A DNA stretch of 64,000 nt from Plenodomus lindquistii (taxonomy: Eukaryota > Ascomycota > Dothideomycetes > Pleosporales > Leptosphaeriaceae): positions 620,001 to 684,000 of the forward strand of contig JANUWI010000020.1 in NCBI GenBank assembly GCA_025504975.1. Direction: 5' to 3'. Below, in pieces: positions 9,239-18,750 of the stretch. The notes beneath the pieces are model-generated. The model searched no databases and was not told where the DNA came from. It was given only the letters and a program-made list of their open reading frames with translations. Every line of letters starts with the position of its first letter. The first letter of the stretch is position 1. Both the position numbers and the translations under genes were made by a program.

Positions 9239-12200
9239 AAATAAAGATAAGAAGTAATAAATAAAGAAGCTCTACATACACTGCGCTGCACTAAGAAGAT
9301 CAACATTAGCTTACTTCAGGCAGAATATCCACACCTTTCCAGATCCTGTGCCTATACTAATACATCTGCCTGACACAGCTGAGCAACTTGGACGATAGTC
9401 TGATGGGAGCCACAACCGCTTTTGAGCATTACAAGTGATCCAGGTGTCATCTAAGCTAATGCTGATAGCCTCATTAACAGGTTGCTGGGTTGCAAAGCCC
9501 ACTAATCTGGCAAAATCGCTGTGGTCCTGGAGCGTCTGCAGGCACGCGCCGCTGCTGGCGTCCCAGATCTTGACGATCCTGTCGTGCGACGCCGACGCCA
9601 GCCGGGTCGAGTCGTGCGAGAAGGCCACAAAGTTGACCCCATGGCTATGGCCCTCGAGCGTCTGCAGGCACGCGCCGCTGCTGGCGTCCCAGATCTTGAC
9701 GGTCCTGTCCCCCGACGCCAGCCTGGCCGAGTCGTGCGAGAAGGCCACAGAGTTGACCCCATGGCTATGGCCCTTGAGCGTCTGCAGGCACGCGCCGCTG
9801 CTGGCGTCCCAGATCTTGACGGTGCTGTCCTCCGACACCGACGCCAGTCGGGTCGAGTCGTGCGAGAAGGCCACCGACCAGACGTCATGGCTATGGCCCT
9901 CGAGCGTCTGCAGGCACGCGCCGCTGCTGGCGTCCCAGATCTTGACGGTGCTGTCCTCCGACGCTGACGCCAGCCGGGTCGAGTCGTGCGAGAAGGCCAC
10001 CGAGCTGACCGCATCGCTATGGCCCTCGAGCGTCTGCAGGCACGCGCCGCTGCGCGGGTCGAGTCGTGCGAGAAGGCCACAGTGACCCATGGCTATGGCC
10101 CTCGAGCGTCTGCAGGCACGCGCCGCTGCTGGCGTCCCAGATCTTGACGGTCCTGTCCCCCGACGCCAGCCGGGTCGAGTCGTGCGAGAAGGCCACAGAG
10201 TTGACCCCATGGCTATGGCCCTCGAGCGTCTGCAGGCACGCGCCGCTGCTGGCGTCCCAGATCTTGACGGTCCTGTCCCCCGACGCTGACGCCAGCCGGG
10301 TCGAGTCGTGCGAGAAGGCCACCGAGTTGACCCAATCGCTATGGCCCTCGAGCGTCTGCAGGCACGCGCCGCTGCGGGCGTCCCAGATCTTGACGGTCCT
10401 GTCCCCCGACGCTGACGCCAGCTGGGTCAAGTCGTGCGAGAAGGCCACCGAGCTGACCCAATCGCTATGGCCCTCGAGCGTCTGCAGGCACGCGCCGCTG
10501 CTGGCGTCCCAGATCTTGACGGTGCTGTCCTCCGACGCTGACGCCAGCCGGGTCGAGTCGTGCGAGAAGGCCACCGAGCTGACCGCATCGCTATGGCCCT
10601 CGAGCGTCTGCAGGCACGCGCCGCTGCTGGCGTCCCAGATCTTGACGATCCTGTCGTGCGACGCCGACGCCAGCCGGGTCGAGTCGTGCGAGAAGGCCAT
10701 AGACCTGACCCAACCGCTATGGCCCTCGAGCGTCTGCAGGCACACGCCGCTGCTGGCGTCCCAGATCTTGATGGTCTTGTCCCCCGACGCCGACGCCAGC
10801 CGGGTCGAGTCGTGCGAGAAGACCACCGACCAGACCCAATCGCTATGGCCCTCGAGCGTCTGCAGGCACGCGCCGCTGCTGGCGTCCCAGATCTTGACGG
10901 TCTTGTCGTCCGACGCCGACGTCAGCCTGGCCGAGTCGTGCGAGAAGACCACCGAGTTGACCCCATGGCTATGGCCCTCGAGCGTCTGCAGGCACGCGCC
11001 GCTGCTGGCGTCCCAGATCTTGACGATCCTGTCGTGCGACGCCGACGCCAGCCGGGTCGAGTCGTGCGAGAAGGCCACCGAGCTGACCGTTCCGCTATGG
11101 CCCTTGGGCGTCTGCAGGCACGCGCCGCTGCTGGCGTCCCAGATCTTGACGGTCTTGTCGTCCGACGCCGACGCCAGCCGCGTCGAGTCGTGCGAGAAGA
11201 CCACCGAGGTGACCATATCGCTATGGCCCTTGAGCGTCTGCAGGCACGCGCCGCTGCTGGCGTCCCAGATCTTGATGGTCTTGTCGAAGGACGCCGACGC
11301 CAGCCTGGCCGAGTCGTGCGAGAAGGCCACAGACCTGACCCCATGGCTATGGCCCTCGAGCGTCTGCAGGCACGCGCCGCTGCGGGCGTCCCAGATCTTG
11401 ACGGTCCTGTCCTCCGACGCCGACGCCAGCCTGGCCGAGTCGTGCGAGAAGGCCACAGAGCTGACCCCATGGCTATGGCCCTCGAGCGTCTGCAGGCACG
11501 CGCTCCAGTTGTCGTCCATAGCTGGTATGATTTTGATATCATCTGGCTCTTCATGCTGGAAAAGTTTCCTGACCAAACTCTTCTTTGGACTGAACAACAA
11601 CGCAGATACATACGCTTGTAAAGCAGTGGTCTCAATAGCTGTCTTGTGATACATAACAAATCGATGTGTGTCCTGGACAAGCCTAGCTAATTCGTTTGTT
11701 TTTTCTCGTCCCTTAGCTTTTGTTAGTGTAACAGTCCTTTAGCAAGAGTAACGACAAAACATACTTGTAAAAGTAACCAGAGTTTCTCAATTGCAACAAC
11801 ACCTTTGGAGACGTTCTTGCACAAACTTAGAGCTTCTAGCCAGTAGAGAAACTTCTTCTGCAGAAACAGATCGACAATGCCTCCGTCTTGCAGTATATAT
11901 TTGGAAGTCGCTGAAGACGTGAGATCTAAGGCACACAAATGTTCAATCCAGTACTCGCATGCATATGCAATCTGTGAGAGGACACTGTCCTGGATCTGCT
12001 CTGTGATTCCCTTTATTTGCGGTCCTTGCTTCTCTAAGCTGCACAGATCTCTTTGCAGCGTGTTGCGCATCGCGTTGATCAAGCGATGGATCACCTGGCC
12101 TTGCTCCGTTGCAGCTGCGCCATCCAAAATCTGCTGACCGTTACCTGTCATGAAATAGTCCTTGGCAGACAGGTGGATGAAGGATACAGTGTCTTGGCGG

Positions 12201-13397
12201 ATGGTAAGAAAGGAGCCACATCGACCCACTAGGTCAACTACTGCCTGGGGGTCGTTAAACTGGTCGCTTGTGAGGCCAGCTACAACAACGAGTTCTTTTA
12301 ACCGCAAGGGTCGGAAGGCAACAGTCACTGCTCGGAGAACATCTTTGCAGTACTCTCTTGTCTTGATGTGGTCCTGTGCCAAGATCTGTGTCATCATCCG
12401 GTCGTACAGTGGGTCGAGTCCTGGCGGTAATGTATGCAGCACCTCTCGCGTGCTGTAGAACGGCACCTTTTCCAGCTCTTTGCACACGAGCGACACCCAC
12501 AGAAACGTTCCTTCTGCTCTGCTGCGTAGTACCTTCTCAACCTCTTCTTGCAGCCTAGCTTCGTACCTCTTTACAGTCGCCAAGTCCTGCACTTTAAAGT
12601 TGATGAATGCTGCCACCGCCCTCGAAACCTGATTGGCACTAACCTCAAGACTGACCTTGATGCCGGCTGAGTCTGGCTGCAGATACTGCTCAATCTCCGG
12701 CAGGTTGCGGCTTGTCACCAGCCACTTGATCTTTGACCGTCGCGCAAGGCTGTCGTCGGTAATGGTGCGTAGAAGAGTAGACAGGCCAGTTGTGCACTCG
12801 TCGAGAGCGTCGACTAGGAGGTATGTCATTGGTAGAGCCGGGTCGTTGAGGATGTCTGACAGTATTTCTTTCAGTGCGTGAATAGCGTTAGGCCCTTCGA
12901 AAAGTTTGCTTCCGACGGCCTTGTACCGCTTCTGCACATGTCTCATGAGCTGATCTTGTTGCGCAACAAGCAGGTAAATCAGCCCGCGCAGGACGGACAC
13001 AGCATTGTTGAGCTGTGGCTGTGTGCTCTGGCAGAAGAAGTACGCCAACAACTGCGGCCTCGGTGCACTCGTGGTGTCCTGATTTAAGCTGAGCTTTAGT
13101 TTTGGTATCCTCGATGTTGTCCTTTGCAACGACCTGACCTCCTTCCTTCCAGATAGCTCAGAAATCAGACCCATTGTCATCATCGTCTTGCCTTTGCCTG
13201 GGTCGCCTCTGATCCACAGCAGCCGTGACACGCCCTCCCTCCATCGCTGGAAGCTGGCGTCGTCCAGGATCCAGGCATAGCAGTCCTTGAGCAGCGTGTC
13301 CTTCTCGTCTTCGATGCGCGCCCGGTCGTCGCGCGGGTCGGTGACTATCAGGTCGCGCAGGCATTGGTGGGGTGATGAATCGCTAGCCTCGCGAGGC
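9239..13397 (-). repeat. Left arm of the NLR inverted repeat
   Basis: This segment is repeated in opposite orientation at about 20431-24021. It covers the NACHT exon from the codons for REASDSSPHQ onward, the 53-bp intron, the WD40 array, the 3' end and about 70 bp of downstream sequence. The NACHT part reads the same over more than 500 codons. The arms differ mainly in the WD40 array (16 versus 11 units), which makes this arm longer. The inner edge is at GCCTCGCGAGG (13397 pairs with 20431). The outer edge is near 9239, matching 24021. Confidence 0.9.
9311..10100 (-). pseudogene. Out-of-frame 3' end of NLR1 (WD40 units 12-16 and C-terminal tail)
   Basis: Downstream of the frameshift the array continues in another frame. 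The remnant of unit 12 is 76 bp between GGCCATAGC anchors (10100 to 10024) instead of 126 bp. It is followed by four intact WD40 units (DAVSS, HDVWS, HGVNS, HGVNF variants) and the non-repeated tail ending GKVWIFCLK, which matches the end of the second NLR. Units 11 and 15 are each 6 bp short (LASGDRT instead of LASASGDRT). Before the deletion NLR1 therefore had 16 units. This stretch would be translated only after frameshifting or repair by the other arm. Confidence 0.85.
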
Positions 13398-13504
13398 CAA
13401 TCTGGAAGTTGCAGGCCGCCATAGACGTTGCCAAAGATGCTGATAGAGTTGCCATCTGCTTGGTTTCCCTCGTACGTTGTGGTGTGGCCGTGTGGAGACG
13501 GCAT
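10017..13504 (-). CDS. NACHT-WD40 NOD-like receptor (NLR1), truncated by frameshift
   Basis: Two exons: 13504-11765 and 11711-10017. The intron (11712-11764, 53 bp, phase 0) has a GTATGT donor and an ACTAAC branch site. The ATG at 13504 is preferred because it aligns with the start of the second copy (13525 is GTG). Residues 10-29 carry an amyloid-type motif (TYEGNQADGNSISIFGNVYG). NACHT follows: Walker A GDPGKGKT at 100-107 and Walker B YLLVDALDEC at 228-237. After a STAND linker come 11 intact 42-residue WD40 units (GHS-x-V-x-SVAFSHDS...VKIWDASSGACLQTLE). In unit 12 a net 50-bp deletion shifts the frame and translation stops at 10017, giving about 1144 aa. NLRs of this class (HET-E/D, NWD2) sense non-self and trigger cell death. 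It shares a divergent promoter with the SesA-like gene. Truncation may or may not abolish function. Confidence 0.85.
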
Positions 13505-13811
13505 CGGAGCGGCTTGGCTCTCCACTAGCTAACAAGCGCGGACCAGGAACTGCTCTGTGTGGCAATCGGAAGCAAGCGGGCGATTTACACAGTGACTGCT
13601 CCGAGTTGCAGTCGAATGCTATTGCAGTCAAATGTCGGTAGGGCTGGAAAGGGCACGAGAAGCGCTGAAGCTTGCGCCAACACACTCATGCTGCCAAGTC
13701 TCAGCTGATAAGCAGGCACTGCACTTTGCCACACAAACTCTAGCCTCAGCTCTACACATAACGAAACACCCTCTACAGCCCTAGGTGGAAAACCAGGACG
13801 ATTCACTTGAC
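13505..13811. promoter_or_regulatory. Divergent promoter between NLR1 and the SesA-like gene
   Basis: 307 bp separate the two start codons, which point away from each other. The interval contains a direct repeat TTGCAGTCRAATG at 13606-13618 and 13622-13634 (16-bp step), a candidate regulator site. Shared promoters between a receptor and its effector are common in fungal NLR signalosome pairs. No TATA box is clear. Confidence 0.6.
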
Positions 13812-14715
13812 ATGTCGGGACTGGTATTTTAAGTAATCATCTACTCTAAGAGCAAAAATCTAATAGTAGATGATAGGAAGTGATTGGCGGCACGGCTGCT
13901 GTCTCTCAGCTGCTCAGTCAGGCGATTACGATTGTTCAAAAGATACAGGACGCAAGAGCAAAAGTGCACGGGGCGTCAGGTCGCCTCGATGGTTACCAAG
14001 GTCAGCTGGACAACTTGCTTAGTACGCTACGACTTGTACAAGAGGAGCCTGACCTACAGACACCGGCAATCGAGAAGCAGATCCAGGTAGTGATCAGTCT
14101 GGGGAAGGAGCTGCAATGCCAGCTTGACGCCTTCGCCGCGCGGCTAACAAAGAGCAAAGCCAAGCAATATTCGCATGCGTTCATTAGTCGTGATCGCGAC
14201 GAGAGAGACCTTGAATATGCCATGACTCAACTAGACCGGGCGAAAGCAGACCTTACCGTACAGATCGTCACAACGCACGTCGGACTGAGCGGATCCTTGC
14301 ACACCGGCTTCACAGCCGCCCTAGCAGTAGTCCAGCGAGTCGACCGAAACGTGCAAAGGGTCCTTAGCGAGAGACTTTCCGTGGCTGCTTACCTCGAAGG
14401 ACGATGTACCGATGAAGAAGGTACTATGCAGCGGTGCACGAATACTTGTGCATGCTGACCAACATAGATAATGACACGGTGCATCTTACAGCTGAAGACG
14501 CACGAACGCTAGGCATCGTGGACAAAGTGTCGTGGATCAACAACGAGGCGTTTGATGAAGCGGATGTGTTCAACACAGATCTCGTCGAGCGACAAGTCCA
14601 TACGCCCACAGAACGGCTATACGAGGGCAACAAAGCACATGGGAGGAGCACGGTTCTCCAGGGTAATGCTGACGCGGCAGGAATAGCGGCAATCCTGAGA
14701 GCGAAGAGGGGATGA
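13812..14715 (+). CDS. SesA-like effector protein with C-terminal amyloid-type motifs, 267 aa
   Basis: Three exons: 13812-13823 (MSGL), 13877-14420 and 14468-14715. Intron 1 (53 bp) runs GTATTT to GATAG; intron 2 (47 bp) runs GTACTA to CATAG with branch site GCTGAC. The start follows from splicing, because exon 2 has no in-frame ATG and joining restores MSGLEVIGGTAAVSQ. Residues 5-175 form a helical domain of the SesA type (SQAITIVQKIQDARAKV ... GSLHTGFTAALAVVQRVDR) seen in NLR-linked fungal proteins. The C-terminus holds two related motifs: W208-N221 (WINNEAFDEADVFN) and Y237-N252 (YEGNKAHGRSTVLQGN). The second matches the NLR N-terminal motif. By analogy with het-eN/sesA it would be the cell-death effector templated by NLR1. 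The gene models are my own; splicing is unconfirmed. Confidence 0.75.
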
Positions 14716-15500
14716 TGGAGTGGCCTTATCGTGGCCTTTCCCCATGGTCAAGGTCTCTGCTCCCATCGGTAAAGTCCTAGAATCAAGACAGGCTGCTAGA
14801 GGCTGAATAGCACGATACAGTAATAGCACACACTACAGAGACGAAGCAAATCAATCTTGCTTGTCACTATTTACATGTGCAGCATCGGGTTAGTCCTATA
14901 CTGCACTTGCGCCATCCATGCGAGTCTTACGAAACCACAGCCAGTGGTTCATCCTTCAGTGAACGAGATGACGTTTTTCACAGGCAGAAATGCCTCTTGC
15001 CCAATATCAGCTGAGCCGTAGCAGCTGCAGCTGTGACATAGTCTTACCACGCATCTAACAACCCTGACCTCTCTACATGGTCTTAGTTCCTCTTCTGCAA
15101 AGATAAATTATGCATCTATTGCGCTCATACTAAGAAGTCACCCTCAAACGTGCAGTGGATGCCTAGATATTGCTTATAGCACCAAAGCGCGATAGGAACA
15201 GAAGGTATGTCAAGTATTCTATCCATGCTATCTGACATAATATAGTTGCGTTTAGTGCTAAACAGCTGTAACAGTCTTCTTTGGTGAATTTTGCTATTGG
15301 CTCAACTCTAGCTTATCAATTCGGAGGACCAGCGCCCCCAACTTCAGCTGCTTTTGTAGCCAGCCAATGCAGTGCAAGGTTAATTGCTGCAGCTGGATGC
15401 CTGTTGCTCCTATGTTATAAGTAAACTCCCAGCTATCGTCATTCTTCGTCGCCCTTATGACTACTGACGAGTCATTCATACAGCATCAATTCCACCAAAC
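14716..15500. other. Intergenic, one weak small ORF
   Basis: No recognisable gene lies in this interval. A 61-codon ORF on the minus strand (15479-15294, MNDSSVVIRATKNDDSWEF...) has an ATG 22 bp from the start of the ubiquitin-like gene. Its composition is plausible for a real protein, but it has no domain and could be chance. Confidence 0.3.
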
Positions 15501-16540
15501 ATGTCAACAAAAATGCAGATTAGGATCAGATTCAGTGAGTGAGTTTGTCTATTAGATCTTGTCTACGACCTCTACGTAGCTTACAAACTAATTGCTTCCG
15601 AAGGAAGCTCTTACAATCAAATCGGCTGTAGGGGGCATTGAAACGGTAGGAGCAGAACTTTCTATTCGTGGATGAAGCGGATCTGTGGTTGGCTCGCTTA
15701 ACGCGACAGGGGGCAGCCTTTTTTTTCACGTGATAAAACGCACACTTTCACGTAAGCAGGCTTAGATAAGCACCACCTCTACAAGTATAAGTATTACCTC
15801 TATAAGCAATTTAGTTCTGTGTTAGTTATTAAGGATTGCGCACGCTGTAAACATTATTTGGTTGTAAGACTTCCTCGGAAGCACTCTCAGCCGTACTTTT
15901 ACGTCTGACAGATCTACGTACAGATAATGAAATAATCCCTGTAACAGTGTCCCCAAACGACGACATACAGACGATTAAGAAAGAGATTAAAAAGCTCGAA
16001 GCTATTCCGGTAGATCAACAGCGCTTGACGTTTCTCGGAAAGCCTGTATTGGCCGATACCCCGCTTAGTACTATTGGAGAGAATAGTTTGTTGCATGTCA
16101 CCTGGGAAGACCAGGTTGAGATACCTGCAGAAGGCAAGCTGGCGAAGCCTCCCCCAAGCTCAACGTATGACCCTGTATACAGTGCTGAATTGGGCAAAAA
16201 CGCCCTTTGCAGAGCTACGAGTGCCCTACGATATTAGAGGAGCTTTTGCTGACAGGACAACACATTAGCTGGTGGAGCAGCGTCCTCTCGTACGGTGGCC
16301 CAAGCTTCAGGGCTCAGCGACAAAGCCTCGTGGGTCGGAAACGTTGCGTCAGGAAACGGGATGGTCTTCAATACGGACTTGGTGGAACGGCAACTTCAGC
16401 AATCAACAGAGAGGATGTACCAAGGGAACTGCGCCAATGAAGACGGTACCACTCTCAATGGCAGGTCCAGCGTGGAAGCAATTGTGGCTCTTGTCCGTGC
16501 CAAATCCGATGCCAAGCAGGCACAGTCGAACAATGGCTAA
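15501..16540 (+). CDS. Ubiquitin-like domain protein with C-terminal amyloid-type motifs, 189 aa
   Basis: Three exons: 15501-15534, 15912-16174 and 16268-16540. Intron 1 (377 bp) has donor GTGAGT and acceptor GACAG; intron 2 (93 bp) has donor GTATAC, branch site TGCTGAC and acceptor ATTAG. Both joins keep frame. Residues 5-78 form a ubiquitin-like fold (MQIRIRF, IIPVTVSPNDDIQTIKKEI, IPVDQQRLTFLGKPV, LHVTW). It ends without a di-glycine, so it is not a conjugated modifier. After a Pro/Ser linker, residues 117-189 match the SesA-like protein's C-terminus: WVGNVASGNGMVFN (121-134), FNTDLVERQ, TER, then YQGNCANEDGTTLNGR (150-165) and VRAK. The second motif is more divergent. I infer a second effector-like or adaptor protein of the same signalosome. 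The large first intron contains a repeat, so the exon 1 assignment is the weakest part. Confidence 0.65.
15591..15622. repeat. 32-bp repeat shared with the flank of the pogo element
   Basis: ATTGCTTCCGAAGGAAGCTC and the following 12 bases recur with two mismatches at 27399-27430. Read on the minus strand both copies encode FDCKSFL[RW]KQ, so this is probably the remnant of an older mobile or duplicated coding sequence. This copy sits inside the first intron of the ubiquitin-like gene. Confidence 0.6.
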
Positions 16541-16717
16541 GAGACATTCAGCATGTTTTCGTGGCTTTAGCGGTGGGCATGCGTTGCTGGTGCTTTTGTC
16601 TCAAGATAGGATCGTTCTCACATGCTAGTCAAATGAAAGCTAGCCACGCGAACTAAATTACCTTTTGCGATGCTAACAATCGTCTTACTGTTCCTCTGTC
16701 TTCTACGTGGCACACGA

Positions 16718-17164
16718 CTAGTGTTTGGGGTCCGCGTGCGAAGCCTGATCATGGTAGGTGTCAATGTCAATGTCAATGTCAATGTCAATGTCGTGCATAT
16801 TCGTCGACTGCTCCACCGCTACAGGATGACCAGTTTGCAGCCGAGATGACCATGTCATGACCAGCACTGCCCAGTGGTTAATTCCAGGAAACAATGGCCG
16901 TGTGTCAAACGTGTCTGGCTCGCAATACCCTGGCAGCTTCGACATATCGTAGTTGTCGAAGATGACCTTCCATGGGTCGCTGCAGGCGCTGCTCAGCCAG
17001 TGCTTGACCGCCTCTACCGCCTCACCAAGTTGGCTGCCTTCAAAAACAGTCTTTAGATGTACAGGCGATGAGTGCTCGCGGAAAACGTAGCCTGTTGCTG
17101 TTGCATAGCCTTGCTTCAGCGTAGCTACGAGCACAACTGAATGGTCTTTTGTGTCTCTCTGCAT
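16718..17164 (-). pseudogene. NB-ARC receptor fragment (third NLR relic)
   Basis: About 120 residues match the middle of a fungal NB-ARC domain: AVEAVKHWLSS, then Walker B-like WKVIFDNYDMSKLPG (residues 65-79), the acidic DTFDTRPLFP segment, and VLVMTWSSRLQTGHPVAV (RNBS-B/sensor-like). The Walker A region, the rest of NB-ARC and any TPR or ankyrin repeats are missing. The C-terminus runs into a hexanucleotide microsatellite encoding DIDIDID. It is of a different NLR class from the NACHT genes. It lies 177 bp past the ubiquitin-like gene and points toward it. I see a truncated pseudogene; a coding effect of the fragment is unlikely. Confidence 0.7.
16759..16792. repeat. Hexanucleotide microsatellite (TGTCAA)n
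   Basis: Five to six tandem TGTCAA units inside the NB-ARC relic. On the minus strand they encode alternating Asp and Ile. Confidence 0.9.
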
Positions 17165-18690
17165 ACGCAGGCGCTAGCTGCGACCTGCCCATTCCACCCA
17201 AGCCGTGCACGACGACCGCTACACAAGAGCCGTTCTACTGAATCCCTTCGTGGATCGGAACGAGCTCCTCCATCCAACCGAAGAGTTGCTCTACGTGCGA
17301 TACTTCCAACACGCTGAACGGGACGTCGAACGACTCAACGGGCTCGTTGGAGCGAACTACAGACAGCTTGTTACCACTGCTATCGTTCCCGCCTACTGTA
17401 CGTCCAGTCCTATGTGTCCGTGTCCGCCCTGCCCTTTGTGTCCTGCGTGTCCTGCTGTTGGTCGATCACATCGCTCGCACGCGCAACCATCACCCGTCCA
17501 CTTCTGCTCACAGTATCCGTCAAGGTCGTGAATCGCGACGATTGTGGGATCGACCGCATCAGTCGAGTAGTGAAGCGGTATGAGTACGAGGCGGAGCGTA
17601 TTTGATAGTCGGGTCGATGCTTTTCCGCACTTCCCGCAAGCCTGTCACAACGGCATCAGCTGCTTGTGCTTGCGGCGAAGATATAGACGGTTTCGAAGGC
17701 GTTTGTATGTGGGTAGGAGCGTGCAGAGGTGAGAGCACCTCAGCAGAACGTTCCTGTCCGCCGTCGCTTCTCTACCGGAACTGGAAGAGCGGTCATCACA
17801 TCGTGCTAGGCGTAGTCAGAGACTAGAATGGGTGATGTGATGTATGCGACGTCCAGCACCATTGCGCATAAAGACTGCTGCGAGGCTGAGACGGACGGCG
17901 GCTGTCGCATCCTGGGAGCAGAGGCGACGGGGGCTGCGCGGAGCGATGAGGGCCTGTTGTCGCTGGCTGTCGGCCGTTTAGCTCGCACGCTCCGTCCAGG
18001 CGGCGCTTACCCGGTCTGCTGTCACGGACCATCTGTCTTCCCGTTGGGGAACGCACGACACGTCACGACAATGTGTGCCAGTGCTTGGTCTCATGCAGTG
18101 CGACAGCCCTCCGACGATGCCTGTTCGACGCACTGCCAGATCCAGGCGTGGGTCTTGTTTAGCCACTTCAGGGTCTCAACAGCCTTACAGCCGATCGCCG
18201 GACCTGCTCAGTCAGGCCGCCACCGCAAGCCCGCATCCGTCGAGTTTCGTTTTCGCTAGGCCGATATCAGTCCTCAGGCGCGTCTACCGCCTCGCAGATC
18301 CTTGACACCCAGGTACCGGTAGCGGGAGACGCATCGTCTCGGAGCGAGCCGTTCGCTCTCCACTCATCGTGCCCGGCCGTAGTGTACCAAGAAGCGATCG
18401 CGGACGATCTAGGCAGGGACACTCGCAGCGTGGGACATGTAAGGCCGCAATCGGGCAAACTGGAACTGCTAAGTCTGGAGGAGTGGAACGAGAACGAGAC
18501 ATACGATGAGGAGCCGGCAACCTGCAGCAGCTTCACGATGACCAGGACCCGGACTTCTTCATCTCGCGGGGCATAAAGATTGGCGTCGCTCGGCGCTTCA
18601 TTCGCGATATCGAATACTGGGTCCAGCAGCAGGTGGCACCTACTGGTCAAACTACTAGAGATTGAGGCAAGCTCAGCGGTTTCCAGCTTA
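17165..18690. other. No confident gene; decayed coding-like sequence
   Basis: Short open frames exist. At 17205-17531 (+) residues such as DRYTRAVLLNPFVDRNELLH look protein-like. At 18382-18660 (+) there is SLEEWNENETYDEEPATC followed, in another frame, by ISRGIKIGVARRFIRDIEYW. No family is assigned. The pieces may be remnants of genes broken before the transposon at 18.7 kb inserted. Confidence 0.3.
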
Positions 18691-18750
18691 TTGGGTCATG
18701 ACTATGCGTAGATTCTATTCTACTTGGACTAAATACCCACACCTGCAAGC

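Noticed and set aside
10066..11649. Long open frames (200-527 codons) on the other strand and other frames of the WD40 arrays
   Set aside because: A 126-bp repeat is a multiple of three, so any frame without a stop in one unit stays open through the array. The peptides are low-complexity repeats with no fold; the WD40 frame is the real one.
12162..12458. Frames antisense to the NACHT exon, present at both loci
   Set aside because: They occur twice only because the exon is duplicated, so the conservation is not independent evidence.
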